From contig NZ_LMKA01000001.1 in assembly GCF_001421435.1 (NCBI RefSeq), positions 1 through 64,000 on the forward strand: a stretch of 64,000 nt of DNA, given 5' to 3'. The notes beneath the pieces are model-generated. The model worked only from the letters and a program-made list of their open reading frames with translations, was not told the DNA's origin and made no database searches. Position 1 is the first letter of the stretch. Each line of letters opens with the position of its first letter. The position numbers and the translations under genes are program-made. This DNA comes from Chryseobacterium sp. Leaf201 (lineage in GTDB: Bacteria; Bacteroidota; Bacteroidia; Flavobacteriales; Weeksellaceae). Positions 24,607 to 33,299 of this stretch are shown here, piece after piece.

Positions 24607-25512
24607 TTATATTACCAAAACCGCTTCCTCTTCGGAAAGCTTTATTTCTGCTGTGGCACCGCTGTTGAACTGCAGGAAGTCCTGTTCAATTCCGTCACTA
24701 AATATAAAACCATTATTCGGCATTAACGATTCTATGACCAGCGTGCTGCCTTTTTTCAGCATACCGCCGCAGATTCCAGTTTGTGTCCGGATGCTTTTGA
24801 AAGGTTCCCTTACCGCAAAATACAGGTCATCTTCATTCAGCTCCGGATATCCGGGATTGGTGATGCCTGAAATTCCGGACACCATATTAAAAATGGAACT
24901 TAGCCAGCCTGTACTTCCCGTCTTTGTAGAGACAATAATCCCGCTGGAAGAGTGGGTTTCTTCTTTTCCGTTCAGCGTGATCCTGTACCTTGCCGAAGCA
25001 TGAGAGGAAATCCCGATGAACAGGTCATTTACCGCTAATAGTTTTTGTCCGTCATTAAGTACAGCTTCAGCAAACCGCATCCTCTTTGAACTAAAATTTT
25101 CGTTGACAACAGAATACACTCCTTTCATAAAGTTTTTTACGGTGAAGGGGAGCAGGACACCATCATACCTTTTTTCATCAGGATTGATGGCGATTATCGG
25201 GATATGCCTGGAATATTTGGCAACATTGGCCACCAATCCGTCCTGCCCGACGACAACAATCAGGTTATTATCAGAAAAAATATAGGAAGGCACAAACTCT
25301 CTTTCAACCACTTTATTTTTAATCACTTTGGAAAGTCCGGTCTGAATTTCAAGAAACGAACGGCAGAACTGTTCATGTTCATCAATGTATTCCTGGAAAT
25401 TCCCTCCTGAACTTTCAATATAAAACCGAGCCTGCGCTTTGGTATTGAAGCGTTCGGTAAGAGATTCAAGCCTGGTTTTGTTTTTAATGATAATGGCATA
25501 TTCTATTTTCAT
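24607..25512 (-). CDS. NAD-kinase-like protein with altered GGDG motif
   Basis: This 301-residue protein resembles the NAD-kinase fold. The catalytic GGDG motif reads GQDG at residues 89-92, retaining the aspartate D91; an NE-like motif reads VNDLFIG near residue 160; and a GSTGW stretch near 196 corresponds to the GSTAY-type motif. The N-terminal 65 residues are unlike canonical NadK. It may bind or phosphorylate NAD or a related nucleotide; activity is uncertain because of the substitution. It is 51 nt after the SPFH gene and 11 nt before the broken macro gene. Confidence 0.75.
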   Translation of the reverse strand: MKIEYAIIIKNKTRLESLTERFNTKAQARFYIESSGGNFQEYIDEHEQFCRSFLEIQTGLSKVIKNKVVEREFVPSYIFSDNNLIVVVGQDGLVANVAKYSRHIPIIAINPDEKRYDGVLLPFTVKNFMKGVYSVVNENFSSKRMRFAEAVLNDGQKLLAVNDLFIGISSHASARYRITLNGKEETHSSSGIIVSTKTGSTGWLSSIFNMVSGISGITNPGYPELNEDDLYFAVREPFKSIRTQTGICGGMLKKGSTLVIESLMPNNGFIFSDGIEQDFLQFNSGATAEIKLSEEEAVLVI

Positions 25513-25563
25513 GACTCTTCTTTTTAATTCAACGACCCATTGTTTCCGGCCTCTTTTTTCTCC

Positions 25564-26568
25564 TTAGTGTTTCAGAATAGTTTCCAAAAGGTCAGGGCTG
25601 ATGTTAAGGTTGCCTATTTTCCCTGCATTTTCAGCCAGTTCCCTGAAGGCTAAGGCGATGTTGTTTTTTGCATCCTGTTTTCCGCTTAAAGCATTCAGTA
25701 TTTTCCAGTCGATTTCTTTATACGGTTTAAGAGACGTTTCCAGAATATATCCCTGGGTTTCTGCTTCCTTCCTGTCATTTTCCGTTTTCTGTTCAATCAG
25801 CTGTTTTCTTTGGCTTTCAACAGAGATATCGGCAACAATTTTCATTTCCCGGAGGATCCTGTTGTTTTCTTCCTGCTGCACTTCGGTCTCCATCCTTTTT
25901 TCTTCAATCTGCTTTTGCTTTTCCTCTACGGCAATTTCGGTATTCAGTTCGGATTCCTTGATTTTCCTTTCCTGTTCCACAGCAAAATTCCTTCTTTCAT
26001 AAATGGCTTCGTCAGCCTGCTGCTGGAGCTTTTCCCTTGTTTCGGTTTCCAGCGCCCTTGCCATTTCAGGAGTGGTCTGAACCGCCAGGATATTGGCTCC
26101 CATAATTTCGATGCCCATGGTTTTTACGGCTTCCGAAGCCATCAGCCCTTCCAGAATGTTGGCTTCGATCTGCTTTGCAGAACGGATGGCATCTTTTAAA
26201 CTCAGCTCATGGATAAAAGAAGAGGTGGAAGTCTGTGCCAGGTTGATGATCCTCTGGTTCAGCTTTTCCATATCATTTTTCTTATATACCCCTGCCTCAT
26301 TTACGGTAAAGTCCAGCGTATTGGAAAGTGCCTTCGGATCAGTAATTTTATAGCTGATCTGTCCCTGGATTTTTACTGTCTGATAATCCAGCGTGTTTTC
26401 ATTAAAAATAAACGGCAGGTCATTGCTCCCCATCGGAATCGCAACAATGGAAGAATCCGGCGCGAAGTAAAAGAAAGACAAGCCTCTTCCTTCTTTGACG
26501 ATTTTCCCGTTGCTGAAATGAATCACGTAGGTCATTGAATCGAATTTGATGTGTCTGAAACCGAACAT
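25564..26568 (-). CDS. SPFH/Band 7 (prohibitin-like) protein
   Basis: This 334-residue protein has an SPFH domain at about residues 10-190 and a long charged coiled coil at about 175-275 (REKLQQQADEAIYERRNFAVEQERKIKESELNTEI...). No N-terminal membrane segment is evident, so it may associate peripherally with the membrane or form a soluble ring. SPFH proteins build scaffolds. Here it is the first gene of the large operon, with a regulator-like site at 26591-26608 upstream. Its place beside NAD/ADP-ribose enzymes suggests a scaffold for them, but that is inference. Confidence 0.9.
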   Translation of the reverse strand: MFGFRHIKFDSMTYVIHFSNGKIVKEGRGLSFFYFAPDSSIVAIPMGSNDLPFIFNENTLDYQTVKIQGQISYKITDPKALSNTLDFTVNEAGVYKKNDMEKLNQRIINLAQTSTSSFIHELSLKDAIRSAKQIEANILEGLMASEAVKTMGIEIMGANILAVQTTPEMARALETETREKLQQQADEAIYERRNFAVEQERKIKESELNTEIAVEEKQKQIEEKRMETEVQQEENNRILREMKIVADISVESQRKQLIEQKTENDRKEAETQGYILETSLKPYKEIDWKILNALSGKQDAKNNIALAFRELAENAGKIGNLNISPDLLETILKH

Positions 26569-26590
26569 AGCTTTAGGTTTTAAGTTACTA

Positions 26591-26608
26591 TTTGTGTTAT
26601 ATTTACGC
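26591..26608 (-). promoter_or_regulatory. NrtR-type operator, site 1 (SPFH operon)
   Basis: The minus strand reads GCGTAAATATAACACAAA, which fits GCGTNNNNNWWACACAAA. It lies 22 bp upstream of the SPFH start. An extended view is TWGCGT-N7-ACACAA. Confidence 0.7.
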
Positions 26609-26647
26609 TAATTGAAAATGACATAATTTTACCTGTATTTAAACAGA

Positions 26648-27196
26648 TTATACTCTACTGTACATTACGTCTGTTCTCAATACGTACTTTAATCCGCTGA
26701 TCAGCGTTTTTCCTTCGTGTCTTAACGGATGGTAGAAAACCAATGCAGATCCTTTCTTCGGAGCTACTGTGAACAGGTTTTCAAATTCTGTTTCCCCGCC
26801 TTCAAAATCATCGTTCAAATAGATCATAAAGGTATAAAAACTCTTCTCATATTCATTTCTGATATAACTTCCGTCACGGTGCATCTTAAATCTCTGTCCC
26901 GGAGAATATTTATAAATCCTGAACATTTCATTGAAATCCAGAATCCTGTAATCTTCGTGCTGCTGCGGAAGAAATTCAGATGCTTTTCTGAAAAGTGTTT
27001 CCGCTAAGTTTGCATCAAAAACTATCAGCCTCTCATTATCCCGGACCCCTTTATTCATCAGCTGCCGGCCGTGCATATTGATTTTGGCTTCCTCAAAAAC
27101 CTGCCCATGTGTCAATTCAATGTAATGATCACATTCCTGAGGCGTAAGAAAATCTTCGATCAGAAAGATTTGTGGGTGCAGTTCTGTCTTTTCCAT
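26648..27196 (-). CDS. 2OG-Fe(II) oxygenase (prolyl 4-hydroxylase-like)
   Basis: This 182-residue protein has the Fe(II) triad H106-x-D108 (KMHRDGSY) and H160 (LRHEGKT), plus R174 in YVLRTD for the 2-oxoglutarate carboxylate. The rest has the double-stranded beta-helix pattern (YTFMIYLNDDFEGGETEF). It belongs to the P4H-like group. It starts 36 nt after the NADAR stop, so the two are probably co-transcribed from the double-operator promoter. The substrate is unknown; a nucleotide or modified base is possible but not supported by sequence. Confidence 0.9.
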   Translation of the reverse strand: MEKTELHPQIFLIEDFLTPQECDHYIELTHGQVFEEAKINMHGRQLMNKGVRDNERLIVFDANLAETLFRKASEFLPQQHEDYRILDFNEMFRIYKYSPGQRFKMHRDGSYIRNEYEKSFYTFMIYLNDDFEGGETEFENLFTVAPKKGSALVFYHPLRHEGKTLISGLKYVLRTDVMYSRV

Positions 27197-27232
27197 ACTG
27201 AATAATTGTGTGTTTGGTTATGTATTGTGCTT

Positions 27233-27775
27233 CTATCCTTTCAATTCATCCCTGACTTCCATTAATGCAAATCCTAAAAGATTCTCACCATTCCACTGCA
27301 ATGGGTTTTCTGCTCTTGGATCTGTCTCAGGCATCCCGATTCCCCAAACGGTATCATACGGACTGGCTTCTACCAAAATCTTATCCTCCGTTGACAGAAG
27401 AAATGTTTTCAAAGACTGATGCTGTGAGAACTTCAGAAGGTTTCCCTGCTTTACAATTTGATATTTGTGCCTGTCCCAAAGCTGAGGATCAAAATTCTTA
27501 ACTTTTCTTCCCAGGCTTTTTACCTGATTGGGAGATTCCGCATGTATGATTTCCTTTAAAGTTTCATGATCATCAAACAATTCTGCTTTTCCTGCCATCA
27601 TGTAATGTTCTGCAGTTTTGTAAATAGTTCCATTTTCTTCAAACGCCGCCGGGAACCACTGGCTGAAGCAGGCTTTTGTCACCTCATCCTTTACGGTATG
27701 TCCCCAAAAGAAAAGAAACGGCAGTTTTTCTCTGTTTCGGAACCGTTCAATAATATCCTGTAGTATATATTTCAC
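27233..27775 (-). CDS. NADAR-family protein (YbiA-like N-glycosidase)
   Basis: This 180-residue protein matches the NADAR/YbiA family: LPFLFFWGHTV (residues 18-28), FSQWFPAAF, KTAEHYMMAGKAELFDD (residues 53-69) and the C-terminal YDTVWGIGM near 139. YbiA-type enzymes cut N-glycosidic bonds of riboflavin intermediates, and some NADAR proteins remove ADP-ribose from guanine in nucleic acid (family knowledge). It starts with GTG at 27773-27775; an ATG two bases upstream is out of frame and hits TGA. The operator at 27779 is 3 bp upstream of the start. Confidence 0.9.
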   Translation of the reverse strand: MKYILQDIIERFRNREKLPFLFFWGHTVKDEVTKACFSQWFPAAFEENGTIYKTAEHYMMAGKAELFDDHETLKEIIHAESPNQVKSLGRKVKNFDPQLWDRHKYQIVKQGNLLKFSQHQSLKTFLLSTEDKILVEASPYDTVWGIGMPETDPRAENPLQWNGENLLGFALMEVRDELKG

Positions 27776-27778
27776 ATT

Positions 27779-27796
27779 GCGTTATTTTTACACAAA
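27779..27796 (+). promoter_or_regulatory. NrtR-type operator, site 2 (NADAR proximal)
   Basis: The plus strand reads GCGTTATTTTTACACAAA, a perfect fit to GCGTNNNNNWWACACAAA, in the opposite orientation to site 3. It ends at the -7-like TAAATTTG (27793-27800, minus strand) and lies against the GTG start. Confidence 0.65.
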
Positions 27797-27821
27797 TTTA
27801 AAAGAATATATTTTTATCAGC

Positions 27822-27829
27822 CAAATCTA
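27822..27829 (-). promoter_or_regulatory. -7 promoter box of the NADAR operon
   Basis: The minus strand reads TAGATTTG (TANNTTTG consensus) directly next to operator site 3, so a bound protein would cover the upstream promoter half. A second TAAATTTG at 27793-27800 overlaps site 2. Confidence 0.55.
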
Positions 27830-27847
27830 TTTGTGTTTATTTTACGC
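27830..27847 (-). promoter_or_regulatory. NrtR-type operator, site 3 (NADAR distal)
   Basis: The minus strand reads GCGTAAAATAAACACAAA, a fit to GCGTNNNNNWWACACAAA. It shares 15 of 18 bases with site 1, and the match extends on both sides (CTATTTGTGTT and ACGCTAAT). Confidence 0.7.
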
Positions 27848-27884
27848 TAATAAAATTAAAGTATTGATTTTCAGTAGTAAAAAT

Positions 27885-28580
27885 TTATTTGATCTCGAAG
27901 TAGAAACCGGCTTCTTCAAGCTCTTTATATTTATCCTGATTGAAGGTGAACAGTTTTCCGGGTCTCCCGCTGCCTTCTTTTTTAACATTTGCCGTCTCAT
28001 TCAGAAGCCCGTAACTCATGATTTTCTTACGGAAATTCCGGCGGTCGATTTCCTGTCCGATGATGGTTTTGTAAAGGTTTTCCAGGTCTGAAAACGGAAA
28101 TTCCTCATTAAGGAGGTTAAAGCCGATCGGCTGGTACTGGATTTTTGTGCGGAGCCTTTTCAGGGCAATATCAATAATAGACTGGTGATCAAAAGCCAGC
28201 TTGGGAAGCTGATTGACACTGAACCACTGGGCATCATCAGCATCTGAATCGGCAAACAGTTCGTGATAGGAAGGATTCACAAGGCCCAGGTACGCTACGG
28301 AAACCACACGGTTCCGCGGATCCCGGCCCACATTGCCAAAGGTATACAGCTGCTCCAGAAAATCGGGTTTTATGCCGGCTTCTTCATGCAGTTCTCTTTT
28401 TACGGCATCATCCAGGTTTTCATCATCCAGAACCAGGCCTCCAGGAAGGGCCCATCCTCCTTTGAAAGGATCAATTTTCCTTTTGATCAGCAGGATCTGT
28501 AAATCCTTTTTATCAAAATATCCGAAAATTACGGCATCTACCGCTACTTTTATATCCTGTAATTTCTTTGAAGGCTTCAT
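27885..28580 (-). CDS. nrtR: NrtR-like Nudix-domain transcription regulator
   Basis: This 231-residue protein has an N-terminal Nudix domain with a complete Nudix box from G48 to I70 (G-x5-E-x7-RELHEEAGI) and a C-terminal winged helix (about 150-231) with LYKTIIGQEIDRRNFRKKI and GRPGKLFTF, the NrtR layout. NrtR senses ADP-ribose or related compounds and represses NAD genes. Related Bacteroidota proteins can sense arabinose, so the effector is uncertain. The intact Nudix box suggests retained hydrolase activity. Its own promoter at 28606 overlaps operator site 4, which fits autoregulation. Confidence 0.85.
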   Translation of the reverse strand: MKPSKKLQDIKVAVDAVIFGYFDKKDLQILLIKRKIDPFKGGWALPGGLVLDDENLDDAVKRELHEEAGIKPDFLEQLYTFGNVGRDPRNRVVSVAYLGLVNPSYHELFADSDADDAQWFSVNQLPKLAFDHQSIIDIALKRLRTKIQYQPIGFNLLNEEFPFSDLENLYKTIIGQEIDRRNFRKKIMSYGLLNETANVKKEGSGRPGKLFTFNQDKYKELEEAGFYFEIK

Positions 28581-28591
28581 TGTCTTAATTT

Positions 28592-28609
28592 GCGTTGTGA
28601 ATACACAAA
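28592..28609 (+). promoter_or_regulatory. NrtR-type operator, site 4 (regulator gene)
   Basis: GCGTTGTGAATACACAAA fits GCGTNNNNNWWACACAAA and lies 11 bp upstream of the regulator start, overlapping the promoter box at 28606. Confidence 0.7.
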
Positions 28610-28613
28610 ATTA
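28606..28613 (-). promoter_or_regulatory. -7 promoter box of the regulator gene
   Basis: The minus strand reads TAATTTTG (TANNTTTG consensus), 25 bp upstream of the regulator ATG, overlapping operator site 4. Confidence 0.55.
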
Positions 28614-28657
28614 CGACTTAGATTCTGTTTAAAAAATAATTAGGATCATAAACATAA

Positions 28658-28683
28658 AAAAACCGCTTCAGTGAAGCGGTTTA
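28658..28683 (-). terminator. Terminator of lepA
   Basis: The stem AAACCGCTTCA/TGAAGCGGTTT is followed on the minus strand by a T-run. It separates lepA from the regulator gene promoter. Confidence 0.85.
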
Positions 28684-28688
28684 TATTT

Positions 28689-30485
28689 TTAATCATTCAG
28701 CTTTAATACAGCCATGAATGCCGATTGAGGGACTTCTACCCTACCAATCTGCTTCATTTTCTTTTTACCTTCTTTCTGCTTTTCCAAAAGTTTACGTTTT
28801 CTGGAAATATCTCCTCCGTAACATTTTGCGGTAACGTCTTTTCTTAATGCCTTGATGGTTTCCCTGGCGATTACTTTGGCCCCCAGTGCTGCCTGAACTG
28901 CAATATCAAACTGCTGTCTCGGGATCAGCTCACGGAGCTTTTCACACATTTTCTTACCGATATAATAGGCATTGCTGTCGTGGATCAGTGAAGATAATGC
29001 ATCTACCATATCCCCATTAATCAGGATATCCATTTTTACCAGTTTGGAAGAACGCATCCCGATCGGTGAATAATCAAATGAGGCATATCCTTTGGAGATT
29101 GATTTAAGGCGGTCATAAAAGTCGAAGACCACTTCTGCCAGAGGCATATTGAATGTTAATTCTACCCTGTCTGCCGTTAAATAACTCTGGTTGACAATCT
29201 CACCTCTTTTCTCGATACAAAGCGTCATTACGGCACCTACGAAATCAGATTTGGTAATAATAGATGCTTTAATGTAAGGCTCTTCCACTCTGTCTAAAAG
29301 ATTCGGGTCAATCATTTCAGATGGGTTGTTGATCAAAATTGTGGTGTCAGGCTCTCTTTTTGAATATCCGTGGTATGAAACGTTGGGCACCGTGGTAATA
29401 ACATTCATATTAAACTCCCTGTCAAGACGTTCCTGCACAATTTCCATGTGAAGCATTCCCAGGAATCCGCAACGGAACCCAAAACCGAGGGCAGCAGAAC
29501 TTTCCGGCTCAAAAACAAGGGAAGCATCATTTAGCCTCAGCTTTTCCAGAGAGAACCTCAGCTCTTCGAAATCTTCAGAATCAATCGGGTAAATCCCGGC
29601 GAAAACCATCGGCTTCACTTCTTCAAATCCGTCAATTGCTTCGGTAGCTGGGTTTTCAAATGAAGTAATGGTATCTCCTACTTTTACTTCTCTCGCATCC
29701 TTAATCCCGGAAATAATGTAGCCTACATCTCCGCATTCAATCTTCTTTTTCGGAACCTGCTTTAATTTAAGCGTACCTACTTCATCTGCCCCGTATTCTT
29801 TTCCTGTTGCGAAGAATTTAATCTTTTCGTTTTTAGAAATACTTCCGTTTACCACTTTAAAATAAGCTTCAATTCCTCTGAAAGGGTTATAGACCGAGTC
29901 AAAGATCAGAGCCTGTAACGGACCGTCGGGATTTCCTACCGGAGCCGGAATCCTGTTTACAATCTGCTCTAACAGATCATGAACGCCCTCTCCTGTTTTA
30001 CCGGAAACCCTGAGCACATCTTCCGGTTTGCATCCTAAAAGACCAACGATTTCGTCGGTAACTTCTTCCGGATTTGCAGAAGGAAGATCGATTTTATTAA
30101 GAATCGGAATAATTTCCAGATCGTTTTCCAATGCCAGATATAAATTACTGATGGTTTGCGCCTGAATGCTCTGTGCCGCATCTACAATAAGAAGCGCGCC
30201 TTCACAGGCTGCAATGGAACGGGAAACCTCGTAAGAGAAATCTACGTGTCCCGGGGTATCAATCAGGTTTAGGATATATTTTTCTCCTTTGTATTCATAA
30301 TCCATCTGGATCGCATGGGATTTGATGGTAATCCCGCGTTCTTTTTCCAGATCCATATCATCCAGTGTCTGAGACTGCAGTTCTCTTTGGGTTACCGTAT
30401 TGGTATATTCCAACAGGCGGTCTGCCAAAGTACTTTTACCGTGGTCAATATGGGCGATTATGCAAAAATTTCGTATGTTTTTCAT
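28689..30485 (-). CDS. lepA: Elongation factor 4 (LepA)
   Basis: This 598-residue translational GTPase has the P-loop AHIDHGKST at residues 11-19, the switch sequence RGITIKS and DTPGHVDF near residue 80, NKID near 130, and the LepA-specific C-terminal domain ending in [16 protein letters not shown]. Its length is normal. EF4 acts on stalled ribosomes and back-translocation (family knowledge). It is a stand-alone gene with its own terminator and is not part of the NAD cluster. Confidence 0.98.
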   Translation of the reverse strand: MKNIRNFCIIAHIDHGKSTLADRLLEYTNTVTQRELQSQTLDDMDLEKERGITIKSHAIQMDYEYKGEKYILNLIDTPGHVDFSYEVSRSIAACEGALLIVDAAQSIQAQTISNLYLALENDLEIIPILNKIDLPSANPEEVTDEIVGLLGCKPEDVLRVSGKTGEGVHDLLEQIVNRIPAPVGNPDGPLQALIFDSVYNPFRGIEAYFKVVNGSISKNEKIKFFATGKEYGADEVGTLKLKQVPKKKIECGDVGYIISGIKDAREVKVGDTITSFENPATEAIDGFEEVKPMVFAGIYPIDSEDFEELRFSLEKLRLNDASLVFEPESSAALGFGFRCGFLGMLHMEIVQERLDREFNMNVITTVPNVSYHGYSKREPDTTILINNPSEMIDPNLLDRVEEPYIKASIITKSDFVGAVMTLCIEKRGEIVNQSYLTADRVELTFNMPLAEVVFDFYDRLKSISKGYASFDYSPIGMRSSKLVKMDILINGDMVDALSSLIHDSNAYYIGKKMCEKLRELIPRQQFDIAVQAALGAKVIARETIKALRKDVTAKCYGGDISRKRKLLEKQKEGKKKMKQIGRVEVPQSAFMAVLKLND

Positions 30486-30915
30486 TTAAGAACCTTGTAA
30501 TTGGCAAAGATAAGAAAATGCAAGAGAATTTCTGATTCTTATTTTATCGGGTAAAAATTAAATTCAGAAGCTGTTTCCCGCTATCCACTTTTACGCCTCG
30601 CGCCGGAGCTTAACCCATCCTTGCTGTGGGGTAACCGTTTCTATTGCGGCCAGGGGTGCGGCAGTACAAAGTGAATTGTGAGTTTTATATAATTGACAAT
30701 TGATTATTCACTTGCGAAGCAAAATTCACTTGTTAAAACCACCCCGTCAAAAATTCTAAAGAATTTTCTCCAGAGGAGGGGAATTCTTATTGTTAAAGTT
30801 ATTCAGAATGACAGATTGTATATTTTGGGAAATCAAAGTACACTTCTATTCTAAATAAAATTTTTAACTTTTCACATTGAAAAACTTTACAGAAAGCCAA
30901 AATCTACTTTTACGT
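30486..30915. repeat. Intergenic region with probable interspersed repeats
   Basis: No gene is seen. Two stretches look like dispersed intergenic repeats known in Chryseobacterium-type genomes. One at about 30570-30660 is GC-rich and contains CGCCTCGCGCCGGAGCTTAA and CCCATCCTTGCTGTGGGG. One at about 30741-30785 contains CCACCCCGTCAAAAATTC, then an ATTCTAAAGAAT palindrome, then CCAGAGGAGGGGAATTC. The repeat status is recalled, not tested here. Confidence 0.5.
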
Positions 30916-33204
30916 ATGAAAAAAGTTCTTTTACTCCTTCTAATCATATCACTGACTCACCTGAAGTCGCAGTGGGTGGAAAAAGCACCGGAAAATCCTG
31001 AAGAATTTGTCAACCCGTTAATCGGTACCCTTTCGAAGCCTTCCCTCTCCAATGGGAATACATATCCTGCCGTTGCGGTTCCTCACGGGATGAATCTCTG
31101 GACACCACAAACCGGAAAGAACGGAAACGGTTGGCAATATACGTATGATACCGATAAAATCCGCGGGATCAAACAAACGCACCAGCCTTCTCCCTGGATG
31201 AATGATTACGGCATGTTTTCCATTATGCCGGTAACAGGAAAAATGCGGTTCAGTGAAGATGAACGGGCAAGCTGGTTTTCCCATAAATCCGAGGTTTCAA
31301 AACCTTATTATTATAGTGTTTACCTGGCCGACCATAATATAACAGCGGAAATTACCCCGACTGAAAGAGCGGCCCAGATGCGCCTGACCTATCCTGATTC
31401 TCCTGATTCCTGGTTTGTTGTTGATGCATTTGATAAAGGTTCGGGCATTACCATTATCCCGTCCCAGAATAAAATCACGGGCTATTCAACAAAATATTCC
31501 CGTGGAAAGCTGGTGGGCTTTAAGAATTATTTTGTGATTTATGCTGATAAGCCTTTCAAGAAATATTCCACCTGGAAAGACAAAGACTTTGTGAAAGATG
31601 CGTTGGAAATTACCGGAGATCACTGCGGGGCTGTTGTCGGCTTTGCCACTGAGAAAGGTGAAAAAGTGAATTTAAGAATTGCTTCTTCTTTCATCAGCCC
31701 GGAACAGGCAGAATTAAATTTACAGCGGGAACTGAATAAAGATTCATTTGATGATACATTTAAAAAAGCAAAAGCAGCATGGAATGAAAAATTAAAACGG
31801 GTTGAAGTGGCAGGCGGCACCATTGACCAGATGCGGACTTTTTATTCCTGCCTGTACAGAATGCTTTGCTTCCCGCATAAAATGTATGAGATAAACAAAA
31901 CCGGAGAAGTCGTCCATTACAGCCCGTATTCAGGTAAAACAGAGGCGGGATACCGCTTTGCAGGAACCGGTTTCTGGGATACGTTCAGGGCGCTCTATCC
32001 TTTCCTTAACTTGGTTTATCCGGACATCAATGTCGAAATGCAGAAAGGCTTAATCAATGATTACAAAGAAGGTGGCTGGCTGCCGGAATGGTCAAGCCCC
32101 TCCTATTCTGATATTATGATCGGAAACAATTCTGCTTCTGTAGTAGCCGATGCCTATCTTAAGGGCCTGCGGGGCTATGATATTGAAACACTGTACCAGG
32201 CATTGCTTCACGGAGCCAATAATGAAGGCCCTCAGGCAACGGGACGGCTGGGAATTGAATATTATAAAAAGCTGGGTTACGTTCCTTATGATGTGAAAAT
32301 CAATGAAAATGCTGCGCGCACATTGGAATATGCTTACGATGATTTCGCGATTGCCCAATTGGGGAAAGCACTCGGAAAACCCGAATCTGAATGGAAAGAA
32401 TATTACAGACGTTCCCAAAATTTCCAGAAAGTTATTGATCCGGAAGCAAAATTAGCCCGTGGAAGAAATCAGGACGGGAGTTTTCAGGCACCATTCAATC
32501 CTTTTAAATGGGGCGATGCATTTACGGAAGGAAATTCCTGGCATTATACATGGTCGGTTTTCCAGGATATTGAAGGCTTGGCAAAGCTCATGGGCGGAAG
32601 AAAAGAGTTTTCAAAAAAACTGGATCAGATTTTTGAACTGCCTCCTGTTTTTGATAACAGCTATTACGGCTCCACCATTCATGAAATCCAGGAAATGGTG
32701 AATGCAGACATGGGACAGTACGCGCACGGAAACCAGCCGGCACAGCATATCATTTATCTGTACAATTATTCGGGAGAACCATGGAAAACGCAGTATTGGG
32801 TCCGCGAAACGATGAACCGCCTGTATCAGCCTACTCCGGACGGATATTGTGGTGATGAAGACAACGGGCAGACTTCTGCATGGTATATTTTTTCTGCACT
32901 GGGTTTTTACCCGGTTACGCCGGCAACAGACCAGTATGTTCTGGGAGCACCTTTGTTTAAAAAAGCAATCCTTCATCTGGAAAACGGTAAAAAAATTGAG
33001 ATTAAAGCTGAGAATAACAGCAGCGAAAACCGTTATGTAAAAGCACTGAAGCTGAACGGAAAAGCCTACTCTAAAAACTGGTTGAGCCATTCTGAATTAA
33101 TGAAAGGAGGAATCTTAAAATTTGATATGGATAATAAGCCTGATAAAAACCGGAGAACTGATGAAAAGGATTTTCCTTATTCCTATTCTACGGATAAAAA
33201 ATAA
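30916..33204 (+). CDS. GH92-family alpha-mannosidase, secreted
   Basis: This protein of about 762 residues is a GH92 glycosidase. Family motifs seen are NTYPAVAVPHGMN (about residues 50-62), AGTGFWDTFRALYPFL (about 353-368), and GYCGDEDNGQTSAWYIFSALGFYPVTP near the C-terminus. GH92 enzymes cut alpha-1,2 and other mannose linkages with calcium. I chose the ATG at 30916 because it starts a signal peptide (MKKVLLLLLIISLTHLKSQ); the ATG at 30877 would add 13 residues and spoil it. It has no SusC/SusD partners next to it. Confidence 0.92.
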   Translation: MKKVLLLLLIISLTHLKSQWVEKAPENPEEFVNPLIGTLSKPSLSNGNTYPAVAVPHGMNLWTPQTGKNGNGWQYTYDTDKIRGIKQTHQPSPWMNDYGMFSIMPVTGKMRFSEDERASWFSHKSEVSKPYYYSVYLADHNITAEITPTERAAQMRLTYPDSPDSWFVVDAFDKGSGITIIPSQNKITGYSTKYSRGKLVGFKNYFVIYADKPFKKYSTWKDKDFVKDALEITGDHCGAVVGFATEKGEKVNLRIASSFISPEQAELNLQRELNKDSFDDTFKKAKAAWNEKLKRVEVAGGTIDQMRTFYSCLYRMLCFPHKMYEINKTGEVVHYSPYSGKTEAGYRFAGTGFWDTFRALYPFLNLVYPDINVEMQKGLINDYKEGGWLPEWSSPSYSDIMIGNNSASVVADAYLKGLRGYDIETLYQALLHGANNEGPQATGRLGIEYYKKLGYVPYDVKINENAARTLEYAYDDFAIAQLGKALGKPESEWKEYYRRSQNFQKVIDPEAKLARGRNQDGSFQAPFNPFKWGDAFTEGNSWHYTWSVFQDIEGLAKLMGGRKEFSKKLDQIFELPPVFDNSYYGSTIHEIQEMVNADMGQYAHGNQPAQHIIYLYNYSGEPWKTQYWVRETMNRLYQPTPDGYCGDEDNGQTSAWYIFSALGFYPVTPATDQYVLGAPLFKKAILHLENGKKIEIKAENNSSENRYVKALKLNGKAYSKNWLSHSELMKGGILKFDMDNKPDKNRRTDEKDFPYSYSTDKK

Positions 33205-33240
33205 AATACAAGAGAGACAAAAATGTCTCTCTTGTATTTT
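33203..33240. terminator. Bidirectional terminator after GH92 gene
   Basis: A 16-bp perfect stem, AAAATACAAGAGAGAC (33203-33218) with GTCTCTCTTGTATTTT (33225-33240). It can also serve the minus-strand paralogue that ends at 33300. Confidence 0.9.
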
Positions 33241-33299
33241 CTATCATTCAGATTACTACAATTCCGGAATATGTTAAAATAGTAAATTATGATCTGATT

